The notes beneath the pieces are model-generated. The model was not told the DNA's origin. It saw only the letters and a list, made by a program, of their open reading frames with translations, and made no database searches. Of a stretch of 25,497 nucleotides of DNA, positions 6,790 through 14,898 are shown piece after piece. Position 1 is the stretch's first letter. Every line of letters starts with the position of its first letter. Both the position numbers and the translations under genes were made by a program. This DNA comes from an uncultured Prevotella sp. (GTDB taxonomy: Bacteria > Bacteroidota > Bacteroidia > Bacteroidales > Bacteroidaceae), in NCBI GenBank assembly GCA_934281565.1, contig CAKQXI010000020.1, forward strand, positions 1-25,497. The letters are read 5' to 3'.

Positions 6790-8451
6790 TTACAATTTCT
6801 TCATATATTCCACGCACATTTCTGCGCATCTCTCACCATCTACACCTGCTGAAACAATGCCACCTGCATAGCCAGCACCCTCACCACAAGGGAAAAGACC
6901 TTGGAGACGGATGTGTTGGAGTGTATCACGGTCACGGATGATACGTACTGGTGAAGAAGTACGTGTCTCAGTGGCTATCAACGTAGCCTCATTGGTTAAG
7001 AAACCATGTGCATTCTTGCCAAAAGTCTTGAAACCTTCCTGTAATCGCTTGCTTATAAAGTCGGGCATCCAGAAATGAAGCGGACTGCTTATCAAGCCTG
7101 GAGCATAACTACTCTTAGGCAGATCATAGCTCAAGCGATTATTCACAAAATCTGCCATTCGCTGAGCTGGAGCAGTCTGTTTCATATTACCTTGCAGCCA
7201 ACATTGTTTTTCCAATATCTGCTGAAAGTACATCATGATAAGTGAAGAGGGATGAGTAAAGAGTGATGAATCCTCTTGTCCTGCCGGCTGCAATAGGGCA
7301 AGCTCTTTCTGAGCATCTGTTCCAGTTAAGGCATCCTTCACGTATTGCTCTACATCTTCTGGATGCGTCTCTACGACCATACCCGAATTGCTCCAAGCTG
7401 TACCACGATTGCTTGGACTCATTCCATTCACTACAATCTGCTCAGAACCTGTAGCCGCAGGAATGACAAATCCTCCGGGACACATACAGAAACTATAAAC
7501 ACCTCGTCCATCCACTTGGGTAACAAAACTATATTCTGCAGCTGGCAAATACTTGCCTCTTCCATTCTTGTTATGGTACTGTATCTGGTCTATGAGCTGA
7601 GAGGGATGCTCCAAACGCACACCTACCGCTATGCCTTTTGCCTCTATCTCTATCTTTGAAGATGCAAGATACCGATAAACATCACGAGCACTATGACCAG
7701 TGGCAAGGATGACAGGTCCATGATAAGTTTCTTCGGCACCAGTTACGAGATTGACAGCCTCAACTCCTATCACCTTGTCTGCCTCCAAGATAAACCGCAT
7801 CATCTTGGTTTGGAAATGTACCTCACCACCACACTTCAAGATTGTGTTTCGCATATTCTCTATCACACGAGGCAATTTGTCGGTTCCAATATGGGGATGT
7901 GCATCGGCAAGGATATTCGTATTAGCTCCATGCTGACAGAATACATTCAATATCTTGTCGACACTACCACGCTTCTTGCTTCGAGTATAGAGTTTACCGT
8001 CACTATAAGCACCCGCTCCACCTTCGCCAAAGCAATAGTTGCTCTCGCCATCCACCTTTTGAGTCTTGGTGATATTGCTAAGGTCTTTCTTGCGTTCACG
8101 CACATCTTTTCCTCTCTCAAGGACAATAGGACGATAACCCAGCTCTATCAAACGAAGTGAGGCAAAGAGACCACCAGGTCCCTCACCTACGACAATGACA
8201 CGAGGCTTAGTGCTCACATCGGGATATTCGGTATGAACATATTGGTCATCCTGAGGATACTCATTGATATAGGCACGCACTTTCAGATTAACGAAGATTG
8301 TACGTTGGCGAGCATCAATGCTACGTTTCAAGACTCTTACTTGGTTCAATGTCCTGACATCCAAACCTTTCTCTCTCGAAAGATAACGCTTGATACCTTC
8401 CTCATTGGCTGCCTGCTCAGGCAAAATTCTTATTTGGTATTCTTGAATCAT
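6790..8451 (-). CDS. FAD-dependent dehydrogenase (NAD(P)/FAD-dependent oxidoreductase, COG2509-like)
   Basis: This 553-aa protein has an N-terminal extension (1-80) followed by a Rossmann FAD-binding motif VIVVGEGPGGLFASLRL at about 85-101. FGEGGAGAYSDGKL at about 141-154 and VILATGHSARDVY near 247-259 are typical of this family of large flavoproteins. The end, GLFPCGEGAGYAGGIVSAGV, is the conserved C-terminal FAD contact. The physiological substrate of the family is unknown; these proteins are widespread in Bacteroidota. One odd piece: residues of about 391-406 (QEDSSLFTHPSSLIM) sit between a helix and the conserved FQQILE segment and are encoded by DNA that looks like a TCATCACTCTT-type simple repeat, so the loop seems to come from a repeat insertion that kept the frame. 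It is the last gene of a minus-strand run, 62 bases after yfcE. Confidence 0.93.
   Translation of the reverse strand: MIQEYQIRILPEQAANEEGIKRYLSREKGLDVRTLNQVRVLKRSIDARQRTIFVNLKVRAYINEYPQDDQYVHTEYPDVSTKPRVIVVGEGPGGLFASLRLIELGYRPIVLERGKDVRERKKDLSNITKTQKVDGESNYCFGEGGAGAYSDGKLYTRSKKRGSVDKILNVFCQHGANTNILADAHPHIGTDKLPRVIENMRNTILKCGGEVHFQTKMMRFILEADKVIGVEAVNLVTGAEETYHGPVILATGHSARDVYRYLASSKIEIEAKGIAVGVRLEHPSQLIDQIQYHNKNGRGKYLPAAEYSFVTQVDGRGVYSFCMCPGGFVIPAATGSEQIVVNGMSPSNRGTAWSNSGMVVETHPEDVEQYVKDALTGTDAQKELALLQPAGQEDSSLFTHPSSLIMMYFQQILEKQCWLQGNMKQTAPAQRMADFVNNRLSYDLPKSSYAPGLISSPLHFWMPDFISKRLQEGFKTFGKNAHGFLTNEATLIATETRTSSPVRIIRDRDTLQHIRLQGLFPCGEGAGYAGGIVSAGVDGERCAEMCVEYMKKL
7234..7281 (-). repeat. Repeat-derived in-frame insertion inside the FAD dehydrogenase gene
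   Basis: The coding strand here is a run of imperfect 6-8-base units of the type TCACTCTT / TCATCCCTC. It resembles short dispersed intergenic repeats of Prevotella-type genomes rather than codons of a conserved protein. It encodes the stretch SSLFTHPSSLIM. Confidence 0.5.
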
Positions 8452-8460
8452 TTATTTTTT

Positions 8461-8516
8461 TCAATGTTGAATATTAAATGTTGAATTAGGCTAACGCCAT
8501 ATATGACTTATGACTA
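8461..8516. repeat. Short tandem repeats between yfcE and the FAD gene
   Basis: AATGTTGAAT occurs at 8463-8472 and 8477-8486 (14-base period) and TATGACT at 8502-8508 and 8510-8516. The last copy includes the TAG stop of the yfcE-like gene. This is the style of dispersed intergenic repeats in this group. Confidence 0.55.
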
Positions 8517-9059
8517 ACATTCTATGGTTCCTAATACTTCTAACGTATTGAGATGAAACATCGTTACTTTACCATCTTCTAACATAGCAAAAGTCGGAGG
8601 ATTTCCACCCTTAGGGAAAGTAATGCTACCTGTATTGACAATAATCTTGCCATTATCAGCATGAGAAAGTTCCCAAAGATGGGTATGTCCATAGATGATA
8701 GCGTCGTACGGTCCCTTTGGCATATTTTCCTTATTATATATATGACCATGAGTTAGGAAATATCGCTTGCCATTGTCTACTAGCAAGGCATAAGTTTCCA
8801 TTATAGGGAAATCAAGCAACATCTGGTCTACTTCCGCATCACAATTGCCTCGTACAGCCACTATCTTATCTGCCATCGCATTAAGTCGTTCCACAATGCC
8901 TTTGGGATCAAGCCCTTCTGGAAGTCGATTGCGAGGACCATAATTGATGATGTCACCCATGATGCACATCATGTCACACTTTTGCGCCTCATAGAAATCA
9001 AGCACTTTTTCTAAAGCTGGCAAACAGCCATGGATATCAGAGAATAATAAATATTTCAT
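8514..9059 (-). CDS. yfcE: YfcE-like metallophosphodiesterase
   Basis: This 181-aa cytosolic protein matches the calcineurin-like YfcE/MJ0936 group in length (E. coli YfcE is about 184 aa) and in all metal-binding motifs in order: FSDIHG (D8, H10), MGDIINYGPRN (D36), RGNCD, THGH and YGHTH. These residues bind two metal ions, usually Mn2+, for cleaving phosphodiesters. The family is active on artificial phosphodiesters in vitro and its natural substrate is not settled. It lies 16 bases after a 36-aa membrane protein gene and 62 bases before the FAD dehydrogenase, so it is probably transcribed from the promoter at 9469-9500. The TAG stop falls inside a short repeat. Confidence 0.95.
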   Translation of the reverse strand: MKYLLFSDIHGCLPALEKVLDFYEAQKCDMMCIMGDIINYGPRNRLPEGLDPKGIVERLNAMADKIVAVRGNCDAEVDQMLLDFPIMETYALLVDNGKRYFLTHGHIYNKENMPKGPYDAIIYGHTHLWELSHADNGKIIVNTGSITFPKGGNPPTFAMLEDGKVTMFHLNTLEVLGTIEC

Positions 9060-9075
9060 TATGTCTTATAAAATT

Positions 9076-9186
9076 TTAATAGTCACCTTCAACCCATTTT
9101 CTACCAGACTCGGTATATTTTATCCAAAACAAGATCACAAGACCTATCACTAACGCTATAACGAAAACAAATGTTAACAAATCCAT
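9076..9186 (-). CDS. Single-pass membrane microprotein, 36 aa
   Basis: The ATG at 9186 opens a 36-codon frame to TAA at 9076-9078. Residues 4-22 (LTFVFVIALVIGLVILFW) are one hydrophobic helix, followed by a polar, mixed-charge tail with TESGRKWVEGD. The topology suggests a short periplasmic N-terminus and a cytosolic tail, though it could be reversed. It starts 5 bases after the stop of an 83-aa membrane protein gene and ends 16 bases before yfcE, which strongly suggests one operon. No family is recognised. Confidence 0.65.
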   Translation of the reverse strand: MDLLTFVFVIALVIGLVILFWIKYTESGRKWVEGDY

Positions 9187-9191
9187 AGTTA

Positions 9192-9443
9192 TTATTTTTT
9201 TAATTCCACCTTAAGAATACTATTCCCAATAAGAGCAAATACAGCCGCAGCAGCACTTCCAAAGGCAATGCAAGCATAATTAGCTGTCGTCATTTCCTTA
9301 CCTGTAAAAAGAGGCGACAAGCCTCCCACTACCACACCACTGCACATTAACTTTGATAATCCGAAAAAAAACTCAGCTAACATCTCATTGCGCTTAAAGT
9401 TGCGCTCTACAAGTTTGTTTTTATTATTAACTTCCACTACCAT
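9192..9443 (-). CDS. Small two-helix membrane protein, 83 aa
   Basis: The protein has a charged N-terminus (MVVEVNNKNKLVERNFKRNE) and two hydrophobic segments: about 22-46, with FFFGLSKLMCSGVVVGGLSP, and about 54-78, with YACIAFGSAAAAVFALIGN. It ends in a basic tail. A later ATG at residue 21 is possible, but the promoter at 9469-9500 and an AGGAAA-like stretch just upstream fit the start at 9443. I do not recognise a function; small membrane proteins of this kind are common in Bacteroidales and are given DUF names. It heads a run with the 36-aa membrane protein, yfcE and the FAD dehydrogenase. Confidence 0.8.
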   Translation of the reverse strand: MVVEVNNKNKLVERNFKRNEMLAEFFFGLSKLMCSGVVVGGLSPLFTGKEMTTANYACIAFGSAAAAVFALIGNSILKVELKK

Positions 9444-9468
9444 TTTCCTATTGCATTAAAATCAGTGA

Positions 9469-9500
9469 CAAAAGTACATAAATAATTCGAGACTTACAAA
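9469..9500 (-). promoter_or_regulatory. Promoter of the small membrane protein-yfcE unit
   Basis: On the minus strand TTTG (9497-9500), a 20-base spacer and TACTTTTG (9469-9476) match the Bacteroidota consensus. The leader before the ATG at 9443 is about 20 nt. Confidence 0.8.
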
Positions 9501-9602
9501 CATTTTCTTACATATTATTAAGGTATAAGTGAGAATATTCATGATGCGATACCACAAACATAGTATTTTCACCTACAAAATGATACTTTTTCTACAATTT
9601 CT

Positions 9603-9633
9603 TTTGCAGTTTGATAGAATGTTATTATTTTTG
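9603..9633 (+). promoter_or_regulatory. Promoter of the threonine operon
   Basis: TTTG (9603-9606), a 19-base spacer and TATTTTTG (9626-9633) form a consensus promoter. Transcription should start near 9640, leaving a leader of about 60 nt before the thrA ATG at 9701. Confidence 0.75.
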
Positions 9634-9651
9634 CCGACAAGTTTTGCTTCT

Positions 9652-9674
9652 GCCCCGGTCGTTTCGGGGGTGGC
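9652..9674 (+). promoter_or_regulatory. GC-rich hairpin in the thrA leader
   Basis: CCCCG (9653-9657) pairs with CGGGG (9665-9669) around a 7-base loop, and GC/GGC at the flanks may extend the stem. It lies in the predicted 5' leader. There is no T run after it and no leader ORF rich in Thr or Ile, so it is not a classic attenuator. Confidence 0.4.
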
Positions 9675-9700
9675 ATTACATTACCAAAATATTCAAGAAC

Positions 9701-12142
9701 ATGAAAGTATTAAAATTCGGCGGAACATCGGTTGGTTCCGTAAAAAGCATCTTAAGCTTAAAACGTATCGTAGAGAACGAGGCTAAGAAACAGAGTGTTG
9801 TAGTTGTTGTGAGCGCACTTGGCGGCATCACTGACAAACTCTTACAAACCTCTCAACTTGCCCTCGAAGGTGATGAACTATGGAAATCGGAATTCGATGC
9901 CATGGTAGACCGACACCACAAGATGATTGACACGATCATCACAAACACCACAGACAGAGAAAATCTTTTTAAATCGGTTGATGCCCTCTTTGAACAATTG
10001 AGAAGCATCTACTTTGGTGTGTATCTCATTCACGATTTAAGTGAGAAGACACAGGATGCCATCGTGAGTTATGGAGAAAGACTTAGCTCGAAGATTGTTG
10101 CCACACTGATACGTGGTGCAAAATGGTTTGACTCACGTGACTTCATTAAGACGGAGCGCATCAATGGCAAGGGAAAGCATACCTTGGACAGCGAGTTAAC
10201 TAACAAACTGGTAAAAGATACTTTTGATGAACTGCCACGTATCTCACTCGTTCCCGGTTTCATCAGTCGTGACAAGAATACAGAACGTACCACTAACCTT
10301 GGTCGAGGTGGAAGCGACTATACCGCTGCTATCATTGCAGCCGCCCTTGATGCCGAGGTTCTTGAAATCTGGACAGACGTAGATGGCTTCATGACTGCCG
10401 ATCCTCGTGTCATCAAATCAGCCTATACCATAAACGAACTGAGTTATATTGAGGCTATGGAGCTTTGCAACTTTGGTGCCAAAGTCATCTATCCTCCTAC
10501 CATTTATCCAGTTTGTGTCAAGAATATTCCAATCAAAGTTAAGAACACTTTCAATCCTGATGCTCCAGGCACCATCATCAAAAACAAGATTGATGGCGAC
10601 CAGAAGCCTATCAAGGGGATATCTTCCATCAATGGTACCGCACTCATCACTGTCACAGGACTTTCCATGGTGGGTGTCATAGGTGTCAATCGCCGTATTT
10701 TTACCGCTCTTGCCAATGAGGGAATCAGTGTATTTATGGTATCCCAAGCATCATCAGAGAACTCTACTTCCATCGGTGTACGAGAGCAAGATGTTGAAGA
10801 AGCGGTAAACGTATTGAACGAAGAATTCAAGAACGAGATTGCCGACGGTGCGATGTTCCCAATGCATGCCGAAGGTGAACTTGCCACTATTGCCATCGTT
10901 GGCGAGAATATGAAGCATGCTGCAGGTATCGCTGGTAAACTTTTCGGAACTCTGGGACGTAGCGGTATCAGTGTTATTGCTTGTGCACAGGGTGCTTCCG
11001 AAACTAATATATCTTTCGTTGTCAAGAGTTCTTATCTACGCAAGTCATTGAACGTATTGCATGATAGTTTCTTCCTCTCAGAATATAAGGTGCTCAACCT
11101 CTTTATTTGTGGTGTAGGAACTGTGGGCGGTAAACTCATAGAGCAAATCAAGAATCAATATGCTGAGCTGATGGAGCGTAATAAGCTAAAGCTCAATGTT
11201 GTAGGTATCGCTTCTTCCAAGAACGCTATCTTCAATCGCGATGGCATCGACCTTGAAAACTATCGTCAGGAGTTGAAAGCCTCAGACCCGAGCACACCTG
11301 AGTTATTGAGAGATACCATCTTGGCGATGAATATCTTTAACAGTGTATTTGTAGACTGTACCGCAAGCAAGGATGTTGCAGCCCTTTACCAAAGTTTGTT
11401 GGAACATAACGTGAGTGTCATTGCAGCCAACAAGATTGCGGCATCAAGTGAATATGAAAACTATGAGAAGCTCAAGAAGACGGCTATCCAGCGTGGTGTC
11501 GTATTCAGGTTTGAGACTAATGTTGGTGCTGGTCTTCCTATTATCGGAACCATCAATGACTTAAGAAACTCTGGAGATAAGATATTGAAGATTGAAGCCG
11601 TCCTGAGTGGTACGCTCAACTTTATCTTCAATGCCATTTCTGCTGTTGTTCCATTCTCAGAAACTGTTCGTCTTGCCAAAGAGAAAGGGTACAGCGAACC
11701 AGATCCACGTATCGACTTGAGTGGCATGGATGTAGTTCGTAAGTTGGTTATCCTCAGTCGTGAAGCTGGCTATCGTGTAGAACAGGAAGATGTTGAGAAA
11801 AACCTTTTTGTACCCAATAAATACTTTAAGGGAAGCATAGAGAACTTCTGGAAGAACTTACCTAAACTGGATGCCGACTTTGAGGCTAAGCGTAAAACAC
11901 TTGACTTAGAGCACAAGCGTTGGCGCTTTGTTGCCACACTTGATGGAGGCAAGACCAGCGTAGGATTACAGGCTGTAGGACCTGAACATCCATTCTACAA
12001 TCTTGAAGGCAGCAACAATATCGTTCTTCTCACCACTGAACGCTACAAGGAATATCCTATGCTCATCCAAGGATACGGTGCTGGTGCCAGCGTAACTGCA
12101 GCAGGTGTATTTGCCAACATCATGAGTATTGCGAATGTATAA
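9701..12142 (+). CDS. thrA: Bifunctional aspartokinase / homoserine dehydrogenase I
   Basis: I start at the ATG at 9701 because MKVLKFGGTSVGSVKS is the exact family N-terminus; the frame open to 9611 would lie in the promoter and leader. At 813 aa it matches E. coli ThrA (820 aa). Residues 1-290 are the aspartate kinase (KFGGTSVG, then GRGGSDYTAAIIAAAL). About 310-455 hold paired ACT regulatory domains. From about 466 LFICGVGTVGGK is the NAD(P)-binding site of homoserine dehydrogenase, followed by EAVLSGTLNFIFN and GYSEPDPRIDLSGMDV of its catalytic part. It makes aspartyl phosphate and reduces aspartate semialdehyde to homoserine; ACT domains usually give feedback control by threonine. It is first in an operon with the PGM-like gene (14-base gap) and thrC. 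Confidence 0.98.
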   Translation: MKVLKFGGTSVGSVKSILSLKRIVENEAKKQSVVVVVSALGGITDKLLQTSQLALEGDELWKSEFDAMVDRHHKMIDTIITNTTDRENLFKSVDALFEQLRSIYFGVYLIHDLSEKTQDAIVSYGERLSSKIVATLIRGAKWFDSRDFIKTERINGKGKHTLDSELTNKLVKDTFDELPRISLVPGFISRDKNTERTTNLGRGGSDYTAAIIAAALDAEVLEIWTDVDGFMTADPRVIKSAYTINELSYIEAMELCNFGAKVIYPPTIYPVCVKNIPIKVKNTFNPDAPGTIIKNKIDGDQKPIKGISSINGTALITVTGLSMVGVIGVNRRIFTALANEGISVFMVSQASSENSTSIGVREQDVEEAVNVLNEEFKNEIADGAMFPMHAEGELATIAIVGENMKHAAGIAGKLFGTLGRSGISVIACAQGASETNISFVVKSSYLRKSLNVLHDSFFLSEYKVLNLFICGVGTVGGKLIEQIKNQYAELMERNKLKLNVVGIASSKNAIFNRDGIDLENYRQELKASDPSTPELLRDTILAMNIFNSVFVDCTASKDVAALYQSLLEHNVSVIAANKIAASSEYENYEKLKKTAIQRGVVFRFETNVGAGLPIIGTINDLRNSGDKILKIEAVLSGTLNFIFNAISAVVPFSETVRLAKEKGYSEPDPRIDLSGMDVVRKLVILSREAGYRVEQEDVEKNLFVPNKYFKGSIENFWKNLPKLDADFEAKRKTLDLEHKRWRFVATLDGGKTSVGLQAVGPEHPFYNLEGSNNIVLLTTERYKEYPMLIQGYGAGASVTAAGVFANIMSIANV

Positions 12143-12156
12143 CACTCTAAGAAAAG

Positions 12157-13404
12157 ATGAAACATATAATAATTCTTGGCGATGGCATGGCTGACCACCC
12201 GGTAGAGAGACTGGGTGGCAAAACCTTGCTGCAATACGCCAATACACCATATATGGATCTGCTTGCCAAGCAAGGCAAGACTGGTCGTTTAATCACTATC
12301 CCAAACGGTTTTCACCCTGGCTCTGAGGTGGCAAACAGTTCTATCATGGGATATGACCAAAATAAAGTATATGAGGGTCGTGGACCTCTCGAAGCTGCCA
12401 GCATTGGCTACGAGATGGAACCTGATGACTTGGCACTAAGATGCAATATCATCAATGTGAACGATGGACGTATCATCACCCACAATGGTGGAAATCTTGA
12501 GACTGAGGATGCTGATATACTCATCAAATACCTGAATGAGAAACTGGGTAAGAAATTCCCTGATGCAAAGTTCATCACAGGCATCCAATATCGCCATCTT
12601 CTCATCATTCGACATGGAAGCAAGTATATAGAATGTGCACCTCCCCATGACCATCCCAATGAAGAATGGGAACCTTTGCTGGTAAAACCTATGAGGAATG
12701 CCCCCATAGAAGATGGACACATCACAGCCCGCGACACCGCCGACCTCTTGAATGAGTTGATACTTGAAAGCCAAGCTCTTTTGGAAGCTCACCCATTCAA
12801 TGTGGCTCGCAAAGAACGTGGCGAAAGGATGGCTAACTTGATTTGGCCTTGGGGCGGCGGTTATCGTCCTCATATGCTGACACTGATGCAGATGTATCCC
12901 CAAATCAAACGTGGTTCTGTCATTTCCGCCGTAGACCTTATTAGGGGTATCGGTCATTATGCTGGGTTACGAAATATTATCGTCGAGGGTGCAACAGGTC
13001 TTGCCAATACAAATTATGAGGGCAAGGCACAAGCTGCCATCAAGGCCCTTCGAGAAGGAGATGATTTTGTGTATGTCCATGTAGAAGCCAGTGACGAAGC
13101 AGGACATGATGGTAATCTTGAGTTGAAATTAAAGACAATAGAGAACCTTGACCAACGACTGATTAAGCCGATATACGATGAGGTATCCAAGTGGGATGAG
13201 CCTGTTTGCATGGCTATATTGCCTGACCATCCTACTCCTGTGGAAATTCGTACTCATGTCAAGGAGCCTGTTCCTTTTATCATTTATTATCCAGGCATTG
13301 ATGCTGATGATGTAGAACACTACGATGAAGTAAGTTGTGTGCGTGGAAGCTATGGCTTAATCCAACTCCAGGACTTCATGCGGACATTCATGTCAGTAAA
13401 CTAA
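12157..13404 (+). CDS. apgM: ApgM-like phosphoglycerate mutase family protein, probable homoserine kinase
   Basis: This 415-aa protein belongs to the alkaline-phosphatase superfamily branch called cofactor-independent phosphoglycerate mutase of archaeal type. Motifs seen: ILGDGMADHPVE near the N-terminus (metal-binding Asp), VANSSIMGYD with the nucleophile Ser at about 61-62, HVEASDEAGHDG and PDHPTPVEIRTH as metal ligands. Family knowledge matters here: a subgroup with this length and context is modelled as a proposed homoserine kinase (TIGR02535) because it clusters with threonine genes in genomes lacking ThrB. Here it sits between thrA and thrC, 14 bases after thrA, with no GHMP-type thrB in the operon. 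I infer it phosphorylates homoserine; a mutase role in glycolysis is the alternative, and most automatic annotations would say that. Confidence 0.92.
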   Translation: MKHIIILGDGMADHPVERLGGKTLLQYANTPYMDLLAKQGKTGRLITIPNGFHPGSEVANSSIMGYDQNKVYEGRGPLEAASIGYEMEPDDLALRCNIINVNDGRIITHNGGNLETEDADILIKYLNEKLGKKFPDAKFITGIQYRHLLIIRHGSKYIECAPPHDHPNEEWEPLLVKPMRNAPIEDGHITARDTADLLNELILESQALLEAHPFNVARKERGERMANLIWPWGGGYRPHMLTLMQMYPQIKRGSVISAVDLIRGIGHYAGLRNIIVEGATGLANTNYEGKAQAAIKALREGDDFVYVHVEASDEAGHDGNLELKLKTIENLDQRLIKPIYDEVSKWDEPVCMAILPDHPTPVEIRTHVKEPVPFIIYYPGIDADDVEHYDEVSCVRGSYGLIQLQDFMRTFMSVN

Positions 13405-13492
13405 AGTTAATAGTTAACAGTTTATAGTTTATAGCAAAGTTGCTTAAAGCAAGAATTCCCTATAAACTATAAATTTTAAATTAATTAAAAAG
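13405..13492. repeat. Nested hairpin repeat between apgM and thrC
   Basis: Right after the apgM stop, 13421-13434 pairs perfectly with 13460-13473 (14 bp of TTTATAGTTTATAG type). The 25-base loop contains a second perfect hairpin, TTGCTT (13440-13445) with AAGCAA (13447-13452). AGTTAATAGTTAACAG precedes it. It looks like a dispersed intergenic repeat and could act on mRNA processing within the operon. There is no T run, so it is not a plain terminator. Confidence 0.6.
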
Positions 13493-14794
13493 ATGAGATA
13501 CTATTCAACAAATAAAAAAGCTCCTATCGCAGACCTTCATAAGGCTGTAGTTAAAGGATTGGCAGAAGACCGTGGACTCTATATGCCTGAAATCATTAAA
13601 AAGTTGCCACAAGATTTCTTTGACCATATAGAGAAGTTATCTTTCCAAGAAATCGCCTACAAAGTAGCTGATGCTTTCTTTGGCGAGGATGTGGATGCAG
13701 AGTCATTAAAGAAAATCGTTTACGACACCTTGGCATTCGATTGCCCTGTCGTTGAAGTTGAACCAAACATCTATTCTTTGGAACTGTTCCATGGTCCTAC
13801 ACTCGCTTTCAAGGATGTAGGTGCTCGTTTCATGGCTCGCTTGTTGCAATATTTTGTACGCCAAGAAGGCAAGGAGCAAGTTAATGTACTCGTTGCTACC
13901 TCTGGTGACACAGGTAGTGCTGTAGCTAATGGTTTTCTGGGTGTAGATGGCATCCATGTATATGTACTCTATCCTAAGGGAAAGGTAAGCAAGATACAAG
14001 AAAGTCAGTTCACCACCCTCGGCAAGAATATCACAGCCTTAGAAGTTGACGGCGTTTTCGATGATTGTCAGGCTTTGGTAAAGTCTGCTTTCATGGACGA
14101 AGAACTGAACAAGCACATGAAGCTCACTTCCGCAAATAGCATCAATGTAGCTCGTTTCTTGCCACAGGCTTTCTATTATTTCAATGCTTATGCTCGCATA
14201 AAAGAGAAAGGCCTGGCAGACAAATTGGTTATCTGTGTGCCCAGTGGCAATTTTGGCAATATCACCGCTGGTCTCTTTGGTCATGAAATGGGACTTCCAA
14301 TCCACCGTTTCATCGCTGCCAACAATGCCAATGATATTTTCTACAACTACCTACAAACAGGAAAATACAACCCACAGCCAAGCAAGCAAACCATTGCCAA
14401 TGCCATGGATGTAGGAGATCCCTCTAACTTCGCTCGCATCTATGACCTCTATAAAGGTAACCATGATGCTATCGCAACCTATATCAGTGGCGCGACATAC
14501 ACTGATGACAAGATACGTGAGACCATGAAAATTTGTTATCAGCAAACTGGTTATGTACTTGACCCTCATGGAGCCTGCGGTTATCGTGCTCTGAAAGAAG
14601 GACTGAAACCCGGTGAAGTCGGTGTTTTCTTAGAGACTGCTCATCCGGCAAAGTTCAAGGAGAAAGTAGATGACATCTTGGGTATCAACATCGAAATCCC
14701 TACTCGCTTGGCAGAGTTCATGAAAGGTACCAAACAAAGTATCTCCATGACAAAAGATTTTCCTTCATTCAAGGCATATCTAATGAATGAATAA
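13493..14794 (+). CDS. thrC: Threonine synthase
   Basis: This 433-aa PLP enzyme turns O-phosphohomoserine into threonine. It matches the family along its length: N-terminal MRYYSTN, LHKAVVKGLAEDRGLYMPE, then HGPTLAFKDVGARFMARLLQ with the PLP-binding Lys at about 107, VATSGDTGSAVANGF (PLP phosphate and substrate contacts) and CVPSGNFGNITAG. Length is normal for the E. coli-type enzyme (428 aa). It is the third gene of the threonine operon. The 88-base gap before it holds the nested hairpin, and no separate consensus promoter is clear there. The operon ends at the terminator at 14849-14886. Confidence 0.98.
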   Translation: MRYYSTNKKAPIADLHKAVVKGLAEDRGLYMPEIIKKLPQDFFDHIEKLSFQEIAYKVADAFFGEDVDAESLKKIVYDTLAFDCPVVEVEPNIYSLELFHGPTLAFKDVGARFMARLLQYFVRQEGKEQVNVLVATSGDTGSAVANGFLGVDGIHVYVLYPKGKVSKIQESQFTTLGKNITALEVDGVFDDCQALVKSAFMDEELNKHMKLTSANSINVARFLPQAFYYFNAYARIKEKGLADKLVICVPSGNFGNITAGLFGHEMGLPIHRFIAANNANDIFYNYLQTGKYNPQPSKQTIANAMDVGDPSNFARIYDLYKGNHDAIATYISGATYTDDKIRETMKICYQQTGYVLDPHGACGYRALKEGLKPGEVGVFLETAHPAKFKEKVDDILGINIEIPTRLAEFMKGTKQSISMTKDFPSFKAYLMNE

Positions 14795-14803
14795 AAAAAG
14801 AAA

Positions 14804-14836
14804 CATCTGCATAAATCCGAAATCTGCGGAAGAATT
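14804..14836 (+). repeat. Dispersed ATCTGCG-type repeat after thrC
   Basis: CATCTGCATAAATCCG is followed by AAATCTGCGGAAGAATT. The same word family (AATCTGCG, AATTTGCGAGA) recurs after murQ at 23622-23720, so this is one copy of a short dispersed intergenic repeat. Confidence 0.6.
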
Positions 14837-14848
14837 AATAAATATACT

Positions 14849-14887
14849 AAAAAGGCAGCTTGCTTTATACTGCAAGCTGCCTTTTTT
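14849..14887. terminator. Bidirectional terminator between thrC and the DUF1460 gene
   Basis: A 15-bp perfect stem (14849-14863 with 14872-14886) closes an 8-base loop, with an A run on the left and a T run on the right, so it ends transcripts from both directions. The two genes converge here. Confidence 0.93.
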
Positions 14888-14898
14888 ATCACTCATTC

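Noticed and set aside
9619..9700. Leader peptide controlling thrA
   Set aside because: The only ATG (9619) lies upstream of the predicted transcription start, and there is no run of Thr or Ile codons.
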